Shown: one piece after another, positions 56,048 to 64,000 of the stretch
How positions within the stretch are numbered: position 1 is the stretch's first letter
How the letters are laid out: each line of letters begins with the position of its first letter
DNA from: Streptomyces roseofulvus
GTDB taxonomy: Bacteria > Actinomycetota > Actinomycetes > Streptomycetales > Streptomycetaceae
DNA: 64,000 nucleotides
Assembly (NCBI RefSeq): GCF_039534915.1
Contig: NZ_BAAAWE010000001.1
Span: forward strand, 3,162,001-3,226,000
Direction of reading: 5' to 3'
Notes under the pieces: generated by a model
Databases searched by the model: none
What the model was told of the DNA's origin: nothing
Seen by the model: the letters and a program-made list of their open reading frames with translations, nothing else
Translations under genes and position numbers: made by a program

Positions 56048-56329
56048 TTACTTGCCCTTGGCGGCTTCCTTGAGCTTCGAGCCCGCGGAGACCTTCACGC
56101 TGTAGCCGGCCGGGATGTTGATCGGGTCGCCGGTCTGCGGGTTACGAGCGGTGCGAGCGGCACGGTGGGTGCGCTCGAAGGTCAGGAAGCCGGGGATGGT
56201 GACCTTCTCGTCGCCCTTGGCGACGACCTCGCCGACGGTCTCGGCGAGGGCGGCCAGCACGGCGTCGGCGTCCTTGCGGGTCACCTCGGCGCGGTCGGCC
56301 AGCGCGGCCACCAGCTCACTGCGGTTCAT
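56048..56329 (-). CDS. hupA: HU-type nucleoid protein
   Basis: This 93-residue HU/IHF protein starts MNRSELVAALADRAEVTRKDADAVL and carries FERTHRAARTARNPQTGDPINIPAG, the DNA-binding arm. The alanine/lysine-rich tail is short, so this is the small HU, not the HupS type with a long tail. A GGGAGTAAC site precedes the ATG. The leader is long and G-rich (repeated CCCCTGG on the plus strand). Confidence 0.92.
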   Translation of the reverse strand: MNRSELVAALADRAEVTRKDADAVLAALAETVGEVVAKGDEKVTIPGFLTFERTHRAARTARNPQTGDPINIPAGYSVKVSAGSKLKEAAKGK

Positions 56330-56667
56330 GTTGTTACTCCCGTGTTCTTCTTGCCTGTGAGGCGTGAGATCGAAGCCGATGCTGCCAGGGGCCTCGGACA
56401 GTCCCCGGAACCGGGTCTGCCTCTCGTGGATCCCTCGCGCCCTGGGGGTTCCCCCCTGGACGAAGTCCTCGGGGGAGCATCCTGCCCCCACCAGCGGCGG
56501 GAACGCCAATCCGGCACCCCCTGGGGTCACACGGAAAGCGCCGGAGCCCCCTGGTGGTGACGTAGCGTCGACTCCCCGCAAACGGTGCGGAGCCGAAAAG
56601 CCACCCTAAAGGCGGGTTTACGGCTCCGCGAATCGCGACACGCTCGGGGTACCGCTCCCCGGTGACC
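56330..56667. promoter_or_regulatory. HU leader and malic-enzyme terminator region
   Basis: This 338-bp gap has no gene. A hairpin at 56587-56629 (arms GCGGAGCCG and CGGCTCCGC) is the likely terminator of the malic enzyme. The ~250 bp next to HU is its promoter and leader, with several CCCCTGG-like words near 56385, 56441, 56452, 56517 and 56541. Confidence 0.5.
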
Positions 56668-58083
56668 TCAGACGCCCGCGCCCGCCGCCTTCGCGGCGGT
56701 CCGGACGGCCCCGGCGACCGCGCCCGCGACCTTGTCGTTGAAGACCGACGGGATGATGTAGTTCGGGTTCAGCTCGTCCTCGGTGACGACGTCCGCGAGG
56801 GCCGCGGCGGCCGCCAGCATCATCTCGGTGTTCACCGTGCGGGACTGCGCGTCGAGCAGACCGCGGAAGACGCCGGGGAAGACCAGGACGTTGTTGATCT
56901 GGTTCGGGAAGTCCGAGCGGCCGGTGGCGACGACGGCGGCGGTCTGCCGCGCGGCGGCGGGGTCGACCTCCGGGTCGGGGTTCGCGAGCGCGAACACGAT
57001 GGAGTCCTCGGCCATCGCGGCCACGTCCGCCGCGTCCAGCAGGTTCGGGGCCGACACGCCGATGAAGACGTCCGCGCCGACGACGGCCTCCTTGAGGGTG
57101 CCGGTGACGCCCTCCGGGTTGGTGTTGTCGGCGATCCAGCGCAGCGGGGAGTCGGCCGGGGCGGCCACTAGGTCCTCACGGCCGGCGTGCACGACGCCGT
57201 GGATGTCGGCGACGACCGCGTGCTTCACGCCCGCGGCGATCAGCAGCTTCAGGATGGCCGTACCGGCCGCGCCGGCGCCGGACATGACGACCCGGACGTC
57301 CCCGATGCCCTTGCCGACCACGCGGAGCGCGTTGGTGAGGGCGGCGAGGACGACGATGGCGGTGCCGTGCTGGTCGTCGTGAAAGACCGGGATGTCCAGG
57401 GCCTCGCGGAGCCGCGCCTCGATCTCGAAGCAGCGGGGCGCCGAGATGTCCTCCAGGTTGATGCCCGCGAAGCCGGGGGCGATGGCCTTGACGATCGCCA
57501 CGATCTCGTCGGTGTCCTGGGTGTCCAGGCAGATCGGCCAGGCGTCGATGTCGGCGAAGCGCTTGAAGAGGGCCGCCTTGCCCTCCATGACCGGCATGGC
57601 CGCCATCGGGCCGATGTTGCCGAGGCCGAGGACGGCGGAGCCGTCGGTGACGACCGCGACGGTGTTGCGCTTGATGGTGAGGCGGCGGGCGTCCTCGGGG
57701 TTCTCGGCGATCGCCATGCACACGCGGGCGACGCCCGGGGTGTAGATCATCGAGAGGTCGTCACGGTTGCGGATGGGGTGCTTGGACGCCATCTCGATCT
57801 TGCCGCCGAGGTGCATCAGGAACGTGCGGTCCGAGACCTTGCCGAGGACGACGCCCTCGATGCCCCGCAGCCGCTCGACGATCTCGTCGGCGTGCGCGGT
57901 GGAGGTCGCGGCGATGGTGACGTCGATCCGGAGCTTCTCGTGACCCGAGGCGGTGACGTCGAGGCCGGTGACGGAGCCTCCGTGGGACTCGACCGCAGCC
58001 GTGAGCTGCGAGACCGCGGTGCCGCTCGCGGGCACCTCCAGCCGGACCGTCATCGAGTACGAGACGCTGGGCGCCGTTGCCAT
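56668..58083 (-). CDS. NAD-dependent malic enzyme with N-terminal ACT domain
   Basis: This 471-residue enzyme oxidatively decarboxylates malate to pyruvate. An ACT-like domain covers about residues 8-90. The catalytic core carries [45 protein letters not shown] and the nucleotide fold [17 protein letters not shown]. The ACT domain suggests allosteric control by a small metabolite. It lies downstream of the candidate structured RNA, which may be its leader. Confidence 0.9.
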   Translation of the reverse strand: MATAPSVSYSMTVRLEVPASGTAVSQLTAAVESHGGSVTGLDVTASGHEKLRIDVTIAATSTAHADEIVERLRGIEGVVLGKVSDRTFLMHLGGKIEMASKHPIRNRDDLSMIYTPGVARVCMAIAENPEDARRLTIKRNTVAVVTDGSAVLGLGNIGPMAAMPVMEGKAALFKRFADIDAWPICLDTQDTDEIVAIVKAIAPGFAGINLEDISAPRCFEIEARLREALDIPVFHDDQHGTAIVVLAALTNALRVVGKGIGDVRVVMSGAGAAGTAILKLLIAAGVKHAVVADIHGVVHAGREDLVAAPADSPLRWIADNTNPEGVTGTLKEAVVGADVFIGVSAPNLLDAADVAAMAEDSIVFALANPDPEVDPAAARQTAAVVATGRSDFPNQINNVLVFPGVFRGLLDAQSRTVNTEMMLAAAAALADVVTEDELNPNYIIPSVFNDKVAGAVAGAVRTAAKAAGAGV

Positions 58084-58247
58084 GGCCGGGTTCCTCTGCT
58101 TTCCCTAGCTTCGTTGCTACGCCGCCCCGGCTGGTTGCCCTGGCGGCGCCCTCCGATCGTCGCACCTACCCGCCGGTAGCAGGTAATGCGGTCATTTTGT
58201 TTTCGGAAAGTAGTTTCCACCATACGAGAGATGCGGGAGCAACAGAA

Positions 58248-58281
58248 GAGGCCCCGGTCATCGGAAGACGACCGGGGCCTC
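58248..58281 (-). terminator. Hairpin terminator of the candidate RNA
   Basis: A 12-bp perfect stem (58248-58259 and 58270-58281, 10-nt loop) read on the minus strand is followed by TTCTGTTGCT, moderately U-rich for Streptomyces. It ends the SigR-type transcript about 148 nt from its start, upstream of the malic enzyme. Confidence 0.65.
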
Positions 58282-58396
58282 AACTTCGTATGTATGTCTA
58301 AGTGACACCGACCCGCCATGCTCGCCTCGCGGCAAGTGGTCCCTCTGAGGGACGAAGGTTGGGCCCGGGGGCTTGGATCGAGCCGGTGTCACGACA
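58248..58396 (-). ncRNA. Candidate SigR-driven structured small RNA (or leader)
   Basis: A minus-strand transcript from the promoter at 58402-58428 would begin near 58395. A 9-bp closing stem (GTGACACCG, minus 58392-58384, pairs with 58310-58302) brackets two internal hairpins: 58339-58353 (GTCCCT-CAG-AGGGAC) and 58321-58336 (GCGA tetraloop). A linker of ~20 nt leads to the terminator. It contains no credible ORF. It could be a trans-acting RNA or a leader controlling the malic enzyme. I do not recognise a known riboswitch class. Confidence 0.55.
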
Positions 58397-58401
58397 AGGC
58401 T

Positions 58402-58428
58402 AACAAAGCCTCCGCGAAGGTGATTCCC
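58402..58428 (-). promoter_or_regulatory. SigR-type promoter for the structured RNA
   Basis: GGGAAT (58423-58428, minus) and GTT (58402-58404) are spaced exactly 18 bp apart, an exact SigR consensus. It would start transcription around 58395, at the 5' stem of the RNA. Confidence 0.7.
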
Positions 58429-58519
58429 CTGGCGCGTGTTGACCGGAAATCACCCTCGGGAGCCCTCGTTCCGCGTCCCGTACCCAGCCCCGCCCTCAGT
58501 CCCGTCCTCAGTCCCGTCC

Positions 58520-60799
58520 TCAGTCCCGCAGGAGGTCCGGGACCCCGGCCGCGTCCGGCAGGTCCCGCTCGCCCGCGAGCACGGTGAGCGCCTGCGTCGA
58601 CCGGGTGAGGGCCACGTAGAGGACCCGCAGGCCCGCCGGGGACTCGTCGGCGATCTCGGCCGGGGAGACGACGAGGGTGGCGTCGTACTCCAGGCCCTTC
58701 GCCTCCAGCGAGCCGAGCGCGACCACCCGGTCGCCGAGCCCGTCGAGCCAGCGGGCGGCCTCCGTACGCCGGTCCATGGCGACGACCACGCCGACCGTGC
58801 CCTCGACCTCGGCGAGCAGCCGCTCCGCCTCGGACCGCACGGATCCGGCCAGGTCACCGCCCTCGCCGACGGCGACGAACCGGGGCTCGACGCCGGTCGA
58901 GCGGACCGCCTTCGGGGACTCCTTGCCCGGCATGGCGAGGGCCAGGACCTTGGCGGCCAGCTCGGCGATCTCCGCCGGGTTGCGGTAGTTCACGGTCAGC
59001 TCGAAGCGGCGGCGCGGCCGGGAGCCGAGCGCCTCGTCACGGGCGGCGGCGGCCTCGTCCGGGTCCGACCAGGAGGACTGGGCCGGGTCCCCGACGATCG
59101 TCCAGGTGGCGTGCCGGCCGCGGCGACCGACCATCCGCCACTGCATCGGGGTGAGGTCCTGGGCCTCGTCGACGATCACGTGGGCGTACTCGGTGCGCTC
59201 GGCGGCCAGCCGCTCGGCCCGCTCCCGCTGGGTCTCCTCCCGTACCGGCATCAGCTCCTCCAGGCCGGTGAGCTGGTCCAGCGGGTCGTACTCCCGCTTC
59301 CGCTTCGGCCGGGCGGGGGCGCCGAGCAGGGTGTGCAGCTCGTCCAGGAGGGCGACGTCGTGGACCGAGAGGCCCGGGCGGCGCAGCGAGCGGGCGACGC
59401 GGCGGACCTCGCCGGGGTTGAGGACCCGGCGGGCCCAGCGGCCGAGCCGCTTCTCGTCGGCCATGGCGTCCAGCACCCGGCGCGGGGCCAGCTCCGGCCA
59501 CCAGGCGTCGAGGAAGCCGGTGAAGGAGTCCTCGGTGGAGACGTCCTCGTCGAAGGAGGAGCGCAGCTCGGCGGCGAGCTCGGGGTCGCTGTGCCGGCCG
59601 GCGGCGCCCGACTTGGCGTAGAGGGCGTCGAGGAGCAGGCGGCGGGCGCGGGGGCGGAGCAGGTTGACGGGGGCGGTGCCGGAGAGCACGTTCTGCCGGA
59701 TCCGCCGCAGCTCGCCCTCCTCCAGTTCGAGGCGGCGCCCGAAGGCGACCACCCGGAGCAGCTTGGGCGTGTCGGGGCCCTCCAGGGCGCCGCGTGCGGC
59801 CTTGCGGAGCACGGCGAGCATCCGCGACGAGCCCTTGACCCGCGAGACGGCGGGCTCGTCGTACGCGTCGGCCTCGGCCCCGTCGACGAGGTTGCCCAGC
59901 GCCCGGATGGCGACCTGCCCCTCCTCGCCGAGGGAGGGCAGCACGCCCTCGGTGTACGAGACGAGCAGCGGCGTCGGCGAGACGATGAGGATGCCGCCGG
60001 CGTACCGCCTGCGGTCCTGGTAGAGCAGGTACGCGGCCCGGTGCAGCGCCACGGCGGTCTTCCCGGTGCCCGGCCCGCCCTCGACGTAGGTGACGGAGGC
60101 GGCGGGGGCGCGGATGACGAGGTCCTGCTCGGCCTGGATGGACGAGACGATGTCCCGCATGGTGTGGCTGCGGGCCTGGCCGAGAGCGGCCATCAGGGCG
60201 CCGTCGCCGATGACCGGCAGTTCGGCGCCGCGGAGGCTGGCCTTCAGCTCCGGGCGCATGAGGTCGTCCTCGACGCCGAGGACCCGGCGGCCCTTCGACC
60301 GGATGACCCGGCGGCGGACGACCCGGCCCGGCTCGACGGGGGTGGACCGGTAGAAGGGCGCGGCGGCGGGGGCGCGCCAGTCGATGACGAGCGGGGAGTA
60401 GTCGGCGTCCAGGACGCCGATGCGGCCGATGTGCAGGGTCTCGCCGATGTCGGCGGTGTTGTCGGGCCGGATGGCGTCGTCGGCGGGCTCGACGGAGGTG
60501 TAGGCGCCGTCGGGCCCCTTGACCCCGTCCTTCCCCTCCAGCAGGTCGATCCGCCCGAACAGGAAGTCCTCGAACTCGTTGTTGAGCCGGTTCAGGTGGA
60601 TCCCGGCGCGGAAGACCTGGGCGTCGCGCTCGGCGAGGGCTCCGGGCGTGCCGACGTGCCCCTTCTGCGCGGCGTCGTTCATCAGGAACTCCGCCTCGTG
60701 GATCTTCTCCTCCAGGCGGCGGTAGACCTGGTCCAGATGTTCCTGCTCGACGCCGATCTCACGGTCTCTGACCGTGTCGACGGCTTCCTGCGCGGCCAC
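58520..60799 (-). CDS. HelD-like UvrD/Rep-family helicase
   Basis: This 759-residue SF1 protein has an N-terminal coiled-coil region (RRLEEKIHEAEFLMNDAAQ), Walker A GGPGTGKTAVAL, VIVDEAQDLT and VNYRNPAEIAELAAKVL. The N-terminal coiled coil plus split helicase core fits HelD/HelR proteins, which bind RNA polymerase and release stalled or rifampicin-bound complexes, rather than DNA-repair UvrD. The start is GTG 60799. I saw no obvious rifamycin-associated element upstream. The exact role is inferred from architecture. Confidence 0.82.
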   Translation of the reverse strand: MAAQEAVDTVRDREIGVEQEHLDQVYRRLEEKIHEAEFLMNDAAQKGHVGTPGALAERDAQVFRAGIHLNRLNNEFEDFLFGRIDLLEGKDGVKGPDGAYTSVEPADDAIRPDNTADIGETLHIGRIGVLDADYSPLVIDWRAPAAAPFYRSTPVEPGRVVRRRVIRSKGRRVLGVEDDLMRPELKASLRGAELPVIGDGALMAALGQARSHTMRDIVSSIQAEQDLVIRAPAASVTYVEGGPGTGKTAVALHRAAYLLYQDRRRYAGGILIVSPTPLLVSYTEGVLPSLGEEGQVAIRALGNLVDGAEADAYDEPAVSRVKGSSRMLAVLRKAARGALEGPDTPKLLRVVAFGRRLELEEGELRRIRQNVLSGTAPVNLLRPRARRLLLDALYAKSGAAGRHSDPELAAELRSSFDEDVSTEDSFTGFLDAWWPELAPRRVLDAMADEKRLGRWARRVLNPGEVRRVARSLRRPGLSVHDVALLDELHTLLGAPARPKRKREYDPLDQLTGLEELMPVREETQRERAERLAAERTEYAHVIVDEAQDLTPMQWRMVGRRGRHATWTIVGDPAQSSWSDPDEAAAARDEALGSRPRRRFELTVNYRNPAEIAELAAKVLALAMPGKESPKAVRSTGVEPRFVAVGEGGDLAGSVRSEAERLLAEVEGTVGVVVAMDRRTEAARWLDGLGDRVVALGSLEAKGLEYDATLVVSPAEIADESPAGLRVLYVALTRSTQALTVLAGERDLPDAAGVPDLLRD

Positions 60800-60861
60800 T
60801 AAGGCCCCCTTCTGACGTGCACTGGGCAGCCGTCAAAGGTACGCCACCGGTGGCCGCCGTG

Positions 60862-61377
60862 TCAGGCGAGGGGCGGCGGCTGATCGTGCAGGATCCGCTG
60901 GAAGAGGTGGTGGTCGCGCCACGCGCCGGCGATGTGCAGGTACCGGGGCGCGGTCCCGATCCGCTCGAACCCGGCCTTGGCGAGGACGCGCTGCGAGGCG
61001 TGGTTGTCGAGCAGCGTGGACGCCTCGATCCGGTGCAGCCCGAGCTCGTCCCGCGAGGCGCGCAGCACCTCGGCGACGAGCAGGGAGGCGATGCCGCGGC
61101 CGACGCGCTCGCCGTCCACCCAGTAGCCCAGGGACGCGCTGCGGAACGGCCCCAGCACGATCCCGGAGAGGATCGCGGCCCCGACGATCCGCTCCCCTTC
61201 GAAGGCGAACCACCGCCGGCCGCCGTCGGCGAGCCGCTCGGCCTGCGCCTCGGCGGTGTAGTACCGCTCGGCGCGGTAGGGCTCGGTGGCCCGCATGTGC
61301 GCCCGGTTCCGCGCCAGCGCGTCCGCGAGCGCCGCGGCGTCCGCCCCCCGCCCCTCCCTGACCCCCACACTCTCCAT
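60862..61377 (-). CDS. GNAT family N-acetyltransferase, RimJ/RimL-like
   Basis: This 171-residue protein has the acetyl-CoA-binding core VGRGIASLLVAEVLRASRDELGLHRIEASTLLDNHASQRVLAKAGFERIG, typical of RimJ/RimL-like enzymes. The substrate, an amino group of a protein or small molecule, is unknown. The ATG at 61377 is chosen; the upstream frame continues into repeat-like sequence. It lies 62 bp downstream of the helicase start. Confidence 0.87.
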   Translation of the reverse strand: MESVGVREGRGADAAALADALARNRAHMRATEPYRAERYYTAEAQAERLADGGRRWFAFEGERIVGAAILSGIVLGPFRSASLGYWVDGERVGRGIASLLVAEVLRASRDELGLHRIEASTLLDNHASQRVLAKAGFERIGTAPRYLHIAGAWRDHHLFQRILHDQPPPLA

Positions 61378-61416
61378 ACCCGCACGGTACCCGGCCCCGC
61401 ACACCCGGCGCCTGCG

Positions 61417-61496
61417 CGTCCGTTGTGGGCTGCACGCGGCGCCCGCGCCGTCCGTTGTGGGCAATCGTTCCGCCCCTTGCGGAACGCCTGCCCACA
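61417..61496. repeat. Streptomyces-type palindromic intergenic repeat
   Basis: The 14-mer CGTCCGTTGTGGGC occurs twice (61417-61430, 61449-61462). The second copy leads into a hairpin 61456-61496 with arms TGTGGGCA and TGCCCACA and an inner CGTTCCGC-CCCTT-GCGGAACG. I recall similar elements between genes in other Streptomyces. It may act as a terminator for nnaR. Confidence 0.6.
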
Positions 61497-61562
61497 CGGA
61501 GGCCCGGCCAGCGGGCGCCGCCCAGAAGCCGCGCCCGGCGCGGGAGCCGGAAGGGCGGACGC

Positions 61563-62741
61563 CTACGCGGGCGTGGGGTCTTCGGCCAGGGGGTCCAGGG
61601 AGAGGCGGTAGCCGCGTTTGACGACCGTCTGGATCAGCTTGGGGGTCCCCAGCGCCGCACGGAGCCGCGCCATCGCCGTCTCCACCGCGTGCTCGTCCCG
61701 CCCCGCCCCCGGCAGCGCCCGCAGCAGGTCCGCCCGGGAGACGACCCAGCCCGGCCGGCGGGCCAGGAGGCCGAGGAGCGCCATGCCGGCCGGCGGCACG
61801 GGCCGGAGCTCCCCGTCGACGAGCACCGCGTGGCCCCGGATCTCGACGCGGTGCCCGGCGACGGGCAGCACCCGCGCCCGCGCGGGCAGTTCGGTGCAGA
61901 GGAGCTGCACGAGCGGCCCGAGCCGGAAGCGTTCGGGCTGGTGCGTCGGGATGCCCTCGGCCTGCAGCGGCAGCGCCGTCACCGGCCCCACGCACACCGC
62001 GAGCACCTCGTGCCGCAGCGCCTCGACGACCCGGTCCCGTATCCCCCGCTCGGCGGCCCGGGCGAAGAGCGACGCCGCGGCGGGCGCGCTGGTGAAGGCG
62101 ACCGCGTCGACGGAGCCGGCGAGGACCGTGTCGATCAGCCGGTCGAGCGGCCCGAGGTCCTCCGGCGGCATCCACCGGTAGACGGGGACGCCGAGGACGC
62201 TCGCCCCTGCGGCGGTGAGCGCCTCGACGAAGCCGGGGAGCGGTTCGCCGTGGAGCTGGAGGGCGATCCGACGCCCGGCGACGCCTTCGGCGAGGAGCCG
62301 GTCGAGGACCTCGGCCATCGACTCGGACGAGGGCGACCAGGACTCGGTGAGCCCGGCGGCCCGCACCGCGCCCTTGACCTTGGGCCCGCGGGCGAGGAGT
62401 TCGACCCCGCGCAGCGCGTCGAGGAGCTCGGAGCCGTACCCCCAGCCCTCCGCCGCCTCGACCCAGCCGCGGAAGCCGATCGCGGTGGTGGCGACGACGA
62501 CGTCCGGGGTGTCGCCGATGATCTCCTTGGTGGCGGCGAGGAGTTCGGCGTCGTCGGCGAGGGGCACGATCCGCAGGGCGGGGCCGTGCACGACGGCCGC
62601 GCCGCGCCGACGCAGCAGGGCGATGAGTTCGTCCGCGCGCCGGGCCGCGGTGACGCCGACGGTGAAGCCGGCCAGGGGTCCGTGTTCGTGCTGGTCCATG
62701 GGCATCGAGAGTGGCGCGGACGCGTGACGGTCGGGGTTCAC
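61563..62741 (-). CDS. nnaR: NnaR-type nitrate/nitrite assimilation regulator
   Basis: This 392-residue protein fuses a HemD-like (uroporphyrinogen-III synthase) domain at the N-terminus (GFTVGVTAARRADELIALLRRRGA, VPVYRWMPPEDLGPLDRLID) to an OmpR/PhoB-type DNA-binding domain (RADLLRALPGAGRDEHAVETAMARLRAALG, TVVKRGYRLSLDP). In S. coelicolor NnaR works with GlnR to activate nitrate and nitrite assimilation genes. It lies 42 bp downstream of narK on the same strand, which supports the assignment. The GTG start at 62741 has AGGAAA upstream. Confidence 0.85.
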   Translation of the reverse strand: MNPDRHASAPLSMPMDQHEHGPLAGFTVGVTAARRADELIALLRRRGAAVVHGPALRIVPLADDAELLAATKEIIGDTPDVVVATTAIGFRGWVEAAEGWGYGSELLDALRGVELLARGPKVKGAVRAAGLTESWSPSSESMAEVLDRLLAEGVAGRRIALQLHGEPLPGFVEALTAAGASVLGVPVYRWMPPEDLGPLDRLIDTVLAGSVDAVAFTSAPAAASLFARAAERGIRDRVVEALRHEVLAVCVGPVTALPLQAEGIPTHQPERFRLGPLVQLLCTELPARARVLPVAGHRVEIRGHAVLVDGELRPVPPAGMALLGLLARRPGWVVSRADLLRALPGAGRDEHAVETAMARLRAALGTPKLIQTVVKRGYRLSLDPLAEDPTPA

Positions 62742-62783
62742 GCGTATTTCCTGCCCGTTACGGTACGCGCCCGGCACCCCGGC

Positions 62784-64000
62784 TCACACCTTCGCGTATC
62801 CGGGCCGGTTCTCCGGCTCCTCGGCGGACTCGGCGGTGTCGGGCACGACGGGCGGGCGCCGAAGGTATACCGCCCAGGTGACGGCCATGCAGGCGGCGTA
62901 GAAGGCGAGGAAGGCGACGAAGGCGCCGGTGCCGCTGCCGACGGTCTGGAAGGACTGCCGGAAGGCGAGGTTGATGCCGAGGCCGCCGAGGGCGCCGACG
63001 GCCCCGATGAGACCCATGGAGGCGCCGGAGAGGCGCCGCCCGTACGCCTCGGCGGTGTCGCCGCTCAGGCCCTTGCGGTGGCCCTGGGCGAGGAAGATCG
63101 CCGGGATCATCTTGTAGGTGGAGCCGTTGCCGAGGCCGCTGAGGACGAAGAGGGCGATGAAGCCGACGAGGAAGACGGCGAGGGACTCGGCCAGCGAGGC
63201 GTAGATGACCACGCCGGTGGCGGCGGCCATGGCGGCGAAGGTGCCGAGGGTGATGCGGGCGCCGCCGTGCTTGTCGGCGAGGGAGCCGCCGAGCGGGCGG
63301 ATGAGGGAGCCGAGCAGGGGGCCGATGAAGGTGAGCGAGGCGGCCTGGAGCGGGGTGCGGCCGAACTGGGTCTGGAGGACGAGGCCGAAGGCGAAGCTGT
63401 AGCCGATGAAGGAGCCGAAGGTCCCCACGTAGAGGAAGGCCATGATCCAGGTGTGGCGGGCCCCGAGGGCCTCGCGGACGGCCCCGGTGTCGTTCTTCAC
63501 GGGCGTGAGGTTGTCCATGAAGAGGGCGGAGCAGACGGCGGCGGCGATGATCAGCGGCAGGTAGACGCCGAGGACGATCCTGGGGTGCAGGGCGCCGGCG
63601 GTGCCGATGACGAGGAGGCCGACGAGCTGGACGACGGGGACGCCGATGTTGCCGCCGCCGGCGTTGAGACCGAGCGCCCAGCCCTTCTTCCGGAGCGGGA
63701 AGAAGGCGTTGATGTTGGTCATGGAGGAGGCGAAGTTGCCGCCGCCGACGCCGGTGAGGGCCGCCACCAGGACGAAGGTGGAATAGGAAGTGCCGGGTTC
63801 CATGACGGCGTAGGCGAAGCCGGTCGGCAGCAGGAGCAGCAGGGCGCTGAAGATCGTCCAGTTGCGGCCGCCGAAGCGGGCGACGGCGAAGGTGTACGGG
63901 ATGCGGATCAGCGCGCCGACGAAGGTCGCGGTGGCGATGAGGAAGAACTTCCCGGCGGGGTCGATGCCGTACTGCGGCCCCATGAAGAGGACCATCACGG
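62784..64000 (-). CDS. narK: Nitrate/nitrite transporter NarK-type (5' end cut off)
   Basis: This MFS protein is open to the window edge at 64000; about 404 residues are visible. The MFS nitrate signature GGNFASSMTNINAFFPLRKKGWALGLNAGGGNIGVPVVQ identifies it as NarK/NNP family. The true start lies outside the window, since NNP transporters have ~60 more residues at this end. It is the upstream gene of narK-nnaR. Confidence 0.88.
   Translation of the reverse strand, partial: VMVLFMGPQYGIDPAGKFFLIATATFVGALIRIPYTFAVARFGGRNWTIFSALLLLLPTGFAYAVMEPGTSYSTFVLVAALTGVGGGNFASSMTNINAFFPLRKKGWALGLNAGGGNIGVPVVQLVGLLVIGTAGALHPRIVLGVYLPLIIAAAVCSALFMDNLTPVKNDTGAVREALGARHTWIMAFLYVGTFGSFIGYSFAFGLVLQTQFGRTPLQAASLTFIGPLLGSLIRPLGGSLADKHGGARITLGTFAAMAAATGVVIYASLAESLAVFLVGFIALFVLSGLGNGSTYKMIPAIFLAQGHRKGLSGDTAEAYGRRLSGASMGLIGAVGALGGLGINLAFRQSFQTVGSGTGAFVAFLAFYAACMAVTWAVYLRRPPVVPDTAESAEEPENRPGYAKV

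Noticed and set aside
55889..56560. Plus-strand frame beginning with the murA tail copy
   Set aside because: Only the first ~19 codons are murA-derived; the rest is antisense to HU and its leader.
58050..58319. 89-codon minus frame starting inside the candidate RNA
   Set aside because: It runs through the terminator hairpin and into the malic enzyme start, and shows no family features.
60800..60861. Rifamycin-associated element upstream of the HelD-like gene
   Set aside because: No matching palindrome was seen in the short upstream region.

Overview
The window is a high-GC chromosomal segment from a Streptomyces species. The evidence is pervasive G/C third codon positions, GTG starts, DasR-type operators beside N-acetylglucosamine PTS genes, an ssgG-type SsgA-like gene, cysteine-rich leader peptide signatures, SigR-type promoters and multikinase clusters with C-terminal beta-propellers. 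As far as I recall the S. coelicolor map, gene order matches the stretch from nagF-nagE1-nagE2 to nnaR-narK (around SCO2905 to SCO2959). I could not run an alignment, so the species is not assigned. No rRNA, CRISPR array, prophage or complete insertion sequence is visible.

Layout. (1) 1-5.2 kb: the GlcNAc PTS (nagF, nagE1, nagE2) with dre-type operators, a metallo-beta-lactamase-fold hydrolase, a membrane-anchored PemK/MazF-like protein and a palindromic MITE-like element whose CTAG ends supply the stop codons of both flanking genes. (2) 5.2-12.4 kb: the CysO-dependent cysteine pathway (mec, cysO, cysM) with a cysteine-codon leader peptide and a perfect SigR-type promoter, an amino-acid permease, clpS-DUF2017, and the NAD-salvage genes pncB and pncA. 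(3) 12.4-31.3 kb: secreted M6 protease, two RDD membrane proteins, ssgG, an FAD-linked oxidase, a TPR protein, hppD with a divergent Lrp-type regulator, an ArsR-type regulator and MFS pump, a Lon-like protease without its PDZ domain, a Tat-type hydrolase, ArsR and IclR regulators, and a DEAD/DEAH helicase. (4) 31.4-38.1 kb: a Doc-type toxin-antitoxin pair, an MFS exporter, a WXG100/ESX-like three-gene locus and tRNA-Cys.

(5) 38.1-43.4 kb: three kinase-fold genes in a row, the first a predicted pseudokinase, the other two active-looking Ser/Thr kinases with a twin-arginine-like membrane segment and a PQQ-type beta-propeller. (6) 43.4-48.0 kb: a three-subunit molybdenum hydroxylase operon whose iron-sulfur subunit has a ~300-residue extension and whose molybdopterin subunit seems to lack the usual catalytic motif. 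(7) 48.3-53.1 kb: a sugar ABC importer without its own ATPase, coupled to a cytoplasmic GH20 hexosaminidase. (8) 53.3-64 kb: YqgE, DUF3039, murA (with a duplicated 3' tail), HU, malic enzyme, a candidate SigR-driven structured RNA, a HelD-like helicase, a GNAT, and the nitrate genes nnaR and narK (cut by the window end).

Functional themes are aminosugar uptake and breakdown (PTS plus GH20-ABC), thiol and oxidative-stress physiology (two GGGAAT-N18-GTT promoters), NAD recycling, and envelope signalling.
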